Shown here: piece after piece, positions 9,294 to 19,926 of the stretch
Position numbering within the stretch: the stretch's first letter is position 1
Layout of the letters: every line of letters begins with the position of its first letter
DNA from: Chara braunii
Lineage: Eukaryota; Streptophyta; Charophyceae; Charales; Characeae
NCBI GenBank assembly: GCA_003427395.1
Contig: BFEA01000816.1
Span: 179,725 to 200,877, forward strand
Reading direction: 5' to 3'
Length of the DNA: 21,153 nucleotides
Made by a program: the position numbers and the translations under genes
Notes under the pieces: generated by a model
The model's database searches: none
Told to the model about the DNA's origin: nothing
Seen by the model: the letters and a program-made list of their open reading frames with translations, nothing else

Positions 9294-11465
9294 GTATGAC
9301 ACGTGTACTCTATTGATCGGATCCATCAGTTCCCTGGTCTCTTGGCTTGCTCGGTTTGTTTGATTGCTTGCCAGCATGAGTGGTTGATGCATTTGTCAAT
9401 TCCCCGTCTCTTGGCTTGCTCGTCATGCTTGATTGCTTGCCCGCATGGGTGATTGATAGATTGGTTGGTTGGCTGCTTGTTTGATTGGTTGCTTGGTTGA
9501 TTTTTCGATTGTATGGCTGCTTGAGTGCTTGGGTGCTCCATTGGTTAATTGACTGACTGACTGAGAGATTGTTTCCTCATGTATGCCAGAGTGTCAAAAT
9601 TCATACCCGCTTCAGCCTAACTTAAGCATTGAACTTACTTATTTAGACAAACAAAAGAGTTTGTTATTATTCATGGACAGTAGTTTATATACTCAGACGT
9701 ATATCGACGAATCTCGTACGAAACGCTCTGTCACAGCTCAGCGCTTCTTGTCCTTCTCCTCTCTCTTTTTGCCTGTGGCTCACCAGGCAGTTCTCAATGA
9801 TTATTGTACATACATATACCGCACGCCTATCTGAGTGTGTACTTAACGTCATCCTGTTTTCTTCCGTTTTTTTTCCATTTTGGCATGTTTTTTTGGTTCC
9901 TCTCACGGACCGGGATTGAAGTACTCATTGGCCATGTCGGGAGAGGATGATCTATCAGATACTGACGAAGCGTAGGTGGAAGGAGAGGGAAAGGTAGGGG
10001 GTTTTAGGAGGTGAGTTCGAGTTATATGGAAGGGGGATGGCTAAAAGGGGGGGGGGGGGGGGGGGGTAAAGAAAAAGGGACGGCACACGGGTCTCTCAGT
10101 TGGCCTTTGGGTTATTGATCTGTTCATTAGACAGATTATACGGTCTCTGTCTGTGTCTGAAGAGAGCTCCTTAGACGAGATGGAGGTCGAGGAGGATTTC
10201 GGAGGAGGGCGGAATGCAAGGGTGCAAGGGAGATGTGAGGGGAGGGCGGTGCCAGAGATAGGGAATATATTTCTCTCCACTGTCGATATCTAATGAAGAA
10301 GGAATGGGTGCGCGATGCCGGAAGAGGTAAATGTAGAACAGAGAAAAAGGATTGTAGAGTAGGGGTTTGAGAATCTAGCGAGAGAGAATCTGGTGAAGGT
10401 TCACGGTTGGGGGGGGGGAGGAGGAAAATGATCGTGTAAGGAACAAGATACAGGGTTGGCGGTGGACTTAATTGAGGATGTTTTTGTCCTATTAGGCGTT
10501 ACGCTTCTGTGTCATTGCAAACGTTGGGTCTTATGGGCAAAAACCTATTAATGCATAGCGTGTCGGTGGACCTAATTGAGGAGGTTTTGCCTGTGGACGC
10601 ATGTATATATGCCATTTGATCATCGGATGTCAAACTCGCTATTGTGCGTATTCAAGGAAGGTTGCTTTTTTGTTTTCTCTCAGACAAATCTTTGTTTTGA
10701 GAATCTGCAAATTGACGTGTTTGAGAGCATATTCACACTAGGACTTTCCTGGGTGTACATGACTGCTTTTCCGACGCGGCCTGGATGCAGCTGACGGCAA
10801 TTAGGTCCACAGAGAAGTGCAAAACGTCCTAGTGTGAGTATGCTCTGCTTTTCAGTGAGCAGATGGTATCCGCGTCCTTAGACAAGCGTTGGATGCCCTT
10901 AGTGCAGTAAAAAGCCCGCTCTACGCAAACCCTCCTGTGACATCCATCGAGTCCGAAAACATTTCCATTTCGGCAAATGTTGCAAACGTCGTCTGTTTTA
11001 GTGAGGGCATATCCACACCTGTGCTCTTTCAGTCAAATTATGGCTTCACCTACTGTCAGATATGAACAGGAAAGCCTTACTAGTGTAGATATGATGCCTA
11101 AGCCTTTGGAAACGTTTCCGTTGCAGGGCAATCCTTCTCCGATCTGGTGCTTGGTCCCTGTCGTATGCCGCTATTACTTTTGTGATGGCCTCAACTATCC
11201 TACGTCAGGAAGCGTTAATCAGAAAAATAGGTCGATTTTGAAAGTAAGGAAAAGAGCAGGGGCAGTTTGGTCGCCGGCAAAGACGATGCAGAGGTGTGTG
11301 TGAGCGTGCGCGCGCGATGTGTGTTTGTCTGTGAGTGTGTGTGTGTCTGTGTGTTTGTCTGTGAGTGTGTGCGCGTGTGTGTGTGTGTGTGTGTGCGTGC
11401 GTGCGTGCGTGTGTGCGTGCGTGCGTGTGTGCGTGCGTGCGTGTGTGTGTGCGTGCGTGTGTGTG

Positions 11466-11542
<77 letters not shown>

Positions 11543-12553
11543 ATCTACAGGTGTTTTTTCTGTGTGCGCGGGTGTTGCACGCGTGAATGCGTACAGGTTT
11601 TTGCAATTGAGGATTGCAACGATTAGCTAGAGATGGTCATTTTGTGAGATATGCATTGTTTTACCTGGAGTATTATGTGAATATTTGACATAGGACCAGT
11701 TTCTCCCCAGTTCTTCCGCCCTGTCAAGTGAAAGGAGGTAACGGCTATATAAATATTTGACCTCTCAACGTGTTGATCACCAAGTGGGGTTTTCCAAATC
11801 TGACGACCGAATTTAATTACCGCGTTGAATATCGAACTAGGACCAACGTGTCTTAATTGACACGTATAATGACCAATGTGGTCCTTCATCAAGCAAGCTA
11901 AATTGACTGGTGAAGTTATCGTCAAGTCGGAACTTAACGAGTTAAAGATCAATGGCTTAAGTGTCGGAGACTGTCTAGGGTTTCCACTCATTTCTTCCCT
12001 TCTCGAATATTCTCAATAATCTAAATCCATCAGTGAAATGCAGTGAGAGATTCCTAAAGATATTTCGCTTAGCTGCAAGGTATAACGTGATTAATAAACC
12101 TTTCTGATTAGCATCAAGGCTGTCATAGTAATCGCGTTGCCCGAAGGACTTCCGATTTGCATGGCTGCTTTTTTTCCTTGTATGCATGCTTCGTTCTCGC
12201 TCACTCATATTCAATATTACCTGGTAAACAGGAAAACAATGACGACGCTAATGATCATGACATCCTATGGTAATCGCATGCAGCAGGATCGCCAGAATGA
12301 GGAGATGAACGATTCTTTTATGGGGTGGCTTGCTGGCTTGCTTGCATCGTGGGGCTTGTAGGTAATATGGCTAGAACATTTGGGGAACTCGTCTCCGGCA
12401 GCTGGACTCTCCGCTCTGGAAGTGCACAACGAAAGAAATGCACCTGAAAACGATGCTGGGATATCTCTGCTTCACCTCCATGACTGTGTGGAAGGCGAGT
12501 CTTGGAGAGTCGAGTGCGTTTTCTTCACTGAGTTTTTGGTGGGGAACAAAGGG

Positions 12554-12610
<57 letters not shown>

Positions 12611-13544
12611 TTGGTTTGGAATCCACGTGTCTGGGTGGATTTTAAACAAGCTTGTTATTACTGTAAATAAAGGATTGGGGGAGTTCAGCGCATCAATCTC
12701 CTTTTTGAACTTGGGTGATGAATTTTGTGCGTTGCTAACAGGGTACGAATGTGTGTCGGCAAATCATCTTTGCCTAGCATGTCGGGTCTTGATCTGGTTC
12801 TGTATTACGACGAGGAACCATGCGTCCTTTCATCCGAGCATCGATCCATGGCTCTGTTCGTCGAGTTTAGTGTATCAGTTAACTTGCTAACCAGTTCTAT
12901 GGGCGTTTATGTGCTATTTACTAATCCATTCAATCACTCTTTTGTCCAGTCATCCGCCGTTTTATGAATTCGCAAGTCCATCGGTCGATCTTGGCGGTTT
13001 CCCATACATGTATTTGCCGAGCGACGTCTGTGTGATTTTTGTATGTAGCCGATGAGTTTCTCACGTTATGCCTAACGCTCACATTTTTTGGGCTGTCAAC
13101 CTAGCTCATGAGAAGCCAGACATGGTTTATGGATCGCCGTGTACGGCGTTTTTCGTGGAGTAAATTGTTTGACTTTAGCAGTAGGAAGTCTAGGTTTTAC
13201 TACGGTAGTCCTTTTGAATCTGTGAAAGGTTTACAGGCGTGAGTTGGCTTGTGTAGGCTACAATATAATTTCACTACCGATACAACGCGAAAAACCTTGC
13301 CAGCCCTTGATTGAATGTGTCGAGTTCGCTAGTCTACCTGTTTTGGATGCCACGAGTTCGCTGTTTTCTCGGTCTTTTTTTTTTTTTTTTTCCCCTCTTT
13401 TTTTTCGTTTTCTTTTTTTTTCCTCGGTCATTTTGGCTTTTCCCGAAGAAGCGTTCGCTAGCTTAGCTTGTAACCCAGTTGTCTTCCTGCACACCTGGCA
13501 GACGCGCGCGCGTTTACACATATACAGCGACACAAACACACATG

Positions 13545-13615
<71 letters not shown>

Positions 13616-16381
13616 CATCAATGAGCAGAACGGGCGTTGAAGCCGGCGGGAAACCGGGGGACTGAATATCGTCTTTATATCCTATTTATATGAAAGAAGT
13701 GCTTTGATTATTGTGGTTTGCCGTGAATATAATCTGCCTTGGCGGCGATGCCTCTAATGTACTCATTGATTGATCGTCTTTCACTCCTCTGAACGAGGAA
13801 CACTTGGTTTCGGAGTACCTGAAGTCCAGGTACCTCTTTTTAATTTCCATTCTGACTGACTGATTCACTGATTGGTTTCCGCGGTGTTTGCCGCAGCTTT
13901 AATCTGATAACCCGGCCGATGTGGCAGCTGAACATCCCATCAGCAATCCTGATCAAGCTAAGCTCGGCTGGGATCGGTGGACATTTTCTTGTCGGCGATA
14001 CGTATTCAGCTTTAACCTGATAACCCGGCCGATGTGGCAGCTGAACATCCCATCAGCAATCCTGATCAAATTAAGCTCGGCTGAGAGTGGTGGACATTTT
14101 CTTGTTGGCCTTACGTATTCAGAGATGGGAACGCAAATAAAAGAAAGACGGAAATGCAGTTAAAGAAAAGACGGGGATGCAAAGTTTTGCTGTGAAAGAA
14201 CGGACGCGAACGCAATAGAAAAAGAAAGGAACGCGATTGAAAACAGACAATGCAATTGAAAAGAAGACAGAATGCAATTGAAAAAAGACAGAATGCAATT
14301 GAAAAGAAGACGGAATGCAATTGAAAAGAAGACGGGGATGCAATAGAAAAAGAAAGGAATGCAATTGAAAGAAGAGAGAATGCAATTGAAAAGAAGACGG
14401 GGTTGCGATTAAAAAGTAGGGAATTCAATAGTTCGCTGGATATGGGCGCATGCTGTTGGTGCCAGGCATCGATCTCTGACAATATAACGTAATTGTCGCC
14501 ATCCAGGAGTCATGGATGGAATTCTGACAGAGAAGAGTTGAACAGCATCATGGGGAGGTTTTGTAGAAGTTGCAGAAGGTGGAAAACCCGTAGTAGTAAA
14601 TATTAGGTACTAATAACGAAGTGAGGAGTAAGAGGAATACAACAAAAGCGAAGGAAAAAAACTGGCCACGTTGAGGAAATAAGGCGGAGACGAAGGAGGT
14701 GGAAGGTTGAATGTAGAATGATAAATGGACGACGAGTGAGAAAGGAACCAAGAAGATTATGAGATGCCAGGAGTACCCGGGGAGAAGAAAGAGGTCCTCA
14801 CTGGTTGGCAATGAATTAACCTACAAGATGATAGAAGTGGAGCAACTCGTTGGCATGGCATCAATCAATTGGAATTTTCAAAACCTGATGTCGAACGGTG
14901 AGGATAGGGATGAATTAACCGGCCAATGAATTAACCCACAGCATCGTAGAAGTCGATCAGCCAACACTGATGGGGTGCACTACTGATGAGGATTGAAGCA
15001 GATTGAACAGAGGTGCTAGGACAGGGATGGGATGTGGTTCTTGCTTCATGCACATCCTCTTCTTTTAGCAGTGATGCTGAAGACGAATTGGTGTCGCAAA
15101 GGAGCAGTCTTCACCGTGTTTCGCTCCCGATCAGATTCTAGTGGTCTACCTGATGTGCATGTGTGCATGAACATGAGTCACTTCTTCGTCCAGGTACACG
15201 CACACACGGACACACGCATGCGCACAGCGTACACGTGTACATATGCTTGTGCACCCACTCAAAACTCAGGCGCTCACAGCGTACACGTGTACATATGCTT
15301 GTGCACCCACCCAAACTCACGCATGCAGGTGCACAGATGCACTGCACACATTCATACATACACAGCTATATGCACACAGTACGCACATGCAAAAACCTGA
15401 TTACAGACATGCAAAAACCTGATTACAGACATGCAAAAACCTGATTACAGACATGCAAAAACCTGATTGCAGACATGCAAAAACCTGATTGCAGACATGC
15501 GTGCACAGTCACGCCCATAAAGTCCTTCTCCTTTTCCTTTAGTGGGTTGGATTCTTTCACATATGTGACCATACGCTCTCACTGAATCCTCTCTCTCCCT
15601 TATCCATTGTCATCTTCAGAGTGTGCTGTTGCGTGCTATCCAAAGAAGTATGGGAACCAGAGAAAAAAAACGTCCATTCGAATTGGGAATATACAGAGAA
15701 GATGCATGGCTTGGGTGCAAGGGCGGCGCACTAAAGAAACTGTCTTGTCATTCCACAGCGTTTGGACTCTGAACAGACTTGCTGATTGTGTCAAAAGCTG
15801 GTGAGCCAGTTTGCTAAGGGAAACTCCGTCTTTTTCGAATATGGTGTAACCTTATTTATTGGTTGCGCTTTCGGTTGAACTCTGATCACTGTGTTCTTGG
15901 CAAACCGTTTCTTTTGTTGGAGGTCAGTTGACATTAGAGTTTGGAACAGGAGTGTGGCGTGGAACTTAATACCGAGTGATATAGCAGTTCCGAGTCGCTT
16001 TGTAAGTCACAGTGAAGGAAGCTGAGCAACTGATGTTTGTCGGTGTGCCTTGGACTTGTCTGTGATCAATCACTGCAGTTGAATCCATCGTACAGGCCAA
16101 GCAAAGCCAAGGCTCCTCCTGTTGGCGGTCTTCATGTTCCGCCTTTTGCAGGCTCTGATCTGATCCTCTCTCCTTCACAATGGTCCAGCCATGTAGTCGG
16201 TGAGTGATTATCTCCATGTCAGTGTTTTTCCTCGGTGCCAGCATTTTGTGCAATAGTCGACTGTGGACTGGTTATTAAATTGAAAGAAGACAGATGGCAC
16301 TTTGGAGCTTGCACATTTTTCACAGAATATCCTTTCTACCTAGATCCTGCATCATGCCATGCTCATGGGGGTCATCCTGGC

Positions 16382-16440
<59 letters not shown>

Positions 16441-19400
16441 CTGTAGGCAGTTCCTTCAGTGTGTGTGTGTGTGTGAAAGAGAGCAGGGATTCAATGTAGT
16501 AGCATGGATTCTGGGATTGTCAAGCTGTGATTGTGCTCCATTTAATCTAATCTACTTCTGTGCTGTCGTGAAATCTGGTGGCTTGGAACATTGAAGGGAA
16601 GCTGAGCACATGGATCGATCTCGACTCGGAGAATGACATTTTGGCATCGGATAGCGAAATTACTTTGAAGCAAGAGCTCAGCTGGGCAAGTCATTTGTCT
16701 TTACAGGTACTTTCGCTTGCAGGGCATTTCCATTTCTTTTTTCGTTCTTCACAGCTCCTGTCTATCGATATGAGTGCCCTCATTTGCTGCATTTTATTTG
16801 TTGGCAATAGTCTCAACAGCTTCAGCATTTGCTCTTTCCTTTTTTTTCCCACCTGTGTTTCGGTCATGTTTTAATGGTTTAAGTTTTTTAACTGGAGAGA
16901 TTCTCAAGGAAATTGCCAATTTCAGTTTTTTACTGTCTTTTTCTATGCGTGAGCTGGGCAGGTGACTGCCAGAATTGTATTTATGTATGTACGTTCGTAT
17001 GCGTGTACCTCAGCAGACACTGTGTTTATGGTGACGAAATACTGTCAATTTGATTTCTTGTTTTGTTCCCGTGCCCCCCCGTCCCCCCTGGTCCCCAAAG
17101 CCCCCTTTTCGTCTACTTTCTTTCTCAATGTAGTGCAATCTGATATTTGTCTGTGTGTGCTTCTTTGTCAGTTTTGCTAGTTTTTGTTTTTGAATCCTTG
17201 ATTCCTTGGTGTAATACCCTGCTGCTTCGTGCAGAGCTCACGTGTTGTGAATGATTGTGGGACTAGAGATGGTACAGGCTTGTGAGGGTAGTGATGTGAT
17301 TGAGTCCTAAATGAATTGGAAGTGGAATGAATGGCTGTTTTGTCAGTTTTTCAGACATCTAATTTGGAAATGAATTGGTGCTGTACTTCAGGCTTGTCTT
17401 TTGCCAACGCCACCTTCAGGAGAGTGTGCAAATTACGCGAGATGTGTCAACCAGGCCCTTGAAGGGCTTTCAAGTATGCAGGTTGCGTTCCTTGACCATT
17501 TACCTTCCTTATGTCGTCTTCGTGTGCTGTGCTGTATGCATTTTGTGTGTGCCATGTGTGTGTATAAACACCTTTTGTGTTTGTGCATTGTAGACTGTCA
17601 CTGGAAGAACCCTTTCTTTTGTGTTTGTGTGGGTATGTGTGTGAATATGCATTTTGTGTGTGTCATGTGCGTGTGTATAAACACCTTCCACCGTGTGTGT
17701 GTGTGTGTGTGTGGGTTTGCGCACGTGTGCATTGCAGACTGTCACTGTAACAACCCTTCTTTTGTGTTTGTGTGTGTGTGTGTGTGAACCTAAAACCCAT
17801 GCCTTTCGAGTACGGAAGGGTGTGATATGACCCGTTTGCCTGCCCTTTTTTAACCTTTTTTTTTGTGTATGTGGGGTGTGTGCACGCGCTTGCCTGTAAC
17901 CCTGAACATCATGGTGTGTCTCATTCCCAGTATGTACAATGAGGTTTGGCATTGCTGTTTCCATTGGTGGTGGTGTATTTAATGATAGCCCGACTGGTGT
18001 GTCTCTATTCAGAGTTGGAGGCACAGGAGCTTCTTTTCAGAAGCTCAACCGGTCAGCTTGGTCAGCAGGGCTCCATTGGACAACCTCGAGGAATCCAAAG
18101 AAACTTCAACCGCCCTACTCTTCCCTCATTTCCCAAAGGATGAGGATATTTGAACTGAAGTCTTATCCAATGCTTTTGGGCCATGCCGATGAGTTTCGGT
18201 ATTCAAATGTTGTTTATTTGTATGCTGCCTGCCATTTGTGAATATGTACCGCAAGACTGGAAATGTTGACGACTTTGAACTTTCTTCATGTGAACGATGT
18301 GATAGGCTTGGGTGAGCAACAGTAGGTCAAGATCTGCCATGACCTGCTGGTTGAATTTTTTTCCTTCTTCAAATGTGCGTGTGCGACGGCATGGTAATTA
18401 GTGATGCTCGGCAATAAGGAATGTGTCTTTTCTTGCTTATGATGTTAGTATGGAAAATAGTAGAGTATCATATTATTACTACTATTGGGTATGGATTGCC
18501 AATGAGGGAAAGGTAGAGACAAGGAAACGATGTCGATGATGGTGGGAATGCGGGGGGGAAAATTGAAAATATGAGTTTTTTGGGCCACGTATCTGCTGAC
18601 ATTGTGAATCGAATGTCTGTACAGATGCACATGAAGTTCCAACAAGGGATTGACTTCCCCACTCTTGTTCCTGTGCGCTGCTTTTGTGTTGTTATGAACA
18701 GCTGTGGCTGCGAATGCCTCTGACTTGCAACGAAGTAGAAGATGTAGAGTCGACTCAGGATGAAGATGCTGCCTGTGTAAGTTCTTTAATGCAGAGAGGT
18801 TTTGCTGTATCCAGAGAGGGGGTGCTGGGTGGAGGAGGGGGTGATTCATTCTCGTGCAATGGTTACAATTTTTTCTTTCTTTCAGAAAGGGGGTAGACCC
18901 TAAGATTATTGTTTCTGACTGATTTAGTCAGGATTGAACTCCTGATCTGTTCAAAGACATTTATCTGTGTACCATTCAGCAGCAAGTGCAGAGTACATTG
19001 GTTATGTTCTGGTTTGTGTGCATGTTCTGGCAAACACTTAGGTTTTGTGTGGATGTCATCCAAAGCTCTGGGGCGGTCTGCACACCAATTGTACTGATAA
19101 TTGAGTTGCAGAGGTCATCCAAAGCTGTGGGGCTGTCTGCACACCAATTGTGACTGACAATTGAGTTGCAGAAAACGGTGATGTACATGCTCGCCGTCCT
19201 ATGTTGGGTTACTTGGAATGAGTTGAGGTGGAATTGCTACTGATTGTCTGGCTATGCATTGCAAATTTCCTCATCGGTACCACTCATAGTGGAGTTGTAC
19301 GTGCCAACATTTGACTCCTGTCTTGGAAGGAAAGTGTCAGCGAAGAACTGGATTGATCCCTATAGCCAGAATGCAAGGGTCTGCCATACAGATGCACCAT

Positions 19401-19850
19401 TTGCACTTTTTGTTTTTCCTGGTTCCTTTTTGAGAAAACAACTCAGTCAACCACGGATTAAAATTGGGGGTCATGTTTGCTGCATTGCTGCTATGGTCGG
19501 ATCTCCTGATCAGAGTGTTGAGAGGTGTGTGTAAGAAGCCATGGACATTTGTGCTGATATGGTATAGGACGCTTCTGAATGCATAGTTTGTGTGCCAGAA
19601 GCCATGGACATTTGTGCGGTGCGTGGTGGTTTTACTCGGTCAGAAATCATATGGGTTTGGAAACCATAGATGATGGACCTTTGGAATTTGACACTCCCAG
19701 GAATATGGCAATGCGGTGCTGTTAGCAATCTCTAACCTTCACACAATGCTTGTGCTGGCCTTCTCACCACTGGGTATTTTAACTGGCTCTGCACTGTGGA
19801 TTGGAGTTAGGGATGATGGTGTGAACACTGCTATTCTGTGCCTGAATGAA

Positions 19851-19926
<76 letters not shown>

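Larger units (their letters stand above)
9294..16078 (+). other. PRMT5 intron 1 (6785 bp, repeat-filled)
   Basis: Defined by the GTATGA donor and the CACTGCAG acceptor. It holds a 69-bp duplication, a 20-G run, two inverted-repeat elements, a long GT tract, two GA tracts, a poly-T tract, a 113-bp duplication, two 22-bp minisatellites and a 52-bp duplication (listed separately). The segments 9570-10040, 11630-12550 and 12620-13370 show no recognisable gene. No transposase or reverse transcriptase was seen. Confidence 0.9.

Noticed and set aside
11205-11626. Long open frames coding for His-Thr or Val-Cys repeats on both strands
   Set aside because: They are translations of a GT microsatellite and lie inside PRMT5 intron 1.
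12741-12890. Segment after a CAG with the phrase [12 protein letters not shown], resembling the PRMT5 block before [10 protein letters not shown]
   Set aside because: The following residues do not match the family, the phase does not fit exon 1, and the true exon with [16 protein letters not shown] lies at 16079-16199.
12371-12890. Open frames containing Arg-Glu or Ser-Leu repeats
   Set aside because: Translations of the GA tract; no homology outside the repeat. The same applies to 13244-13624.
14111-14482. Minus-strand Phe/Ser-rich repeated protein
   Set aside because: It is the translation of the 22-bp-type minisatellite.
14548-14811. Minus-strand hydrophobic 87-residue open frame
   Set aside because: No recognisable family, no start or promoter context, lies in an intron; likely chance from purine-rich plus-strand sequence.
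16320-16380. CACAG followed by an open segment containing [12 protein letters not shown], tested as PRMT5 exon 2
   Set aside because: It lies after the true exon 2, has no family match, and runs into the GT-GA microsatellite.
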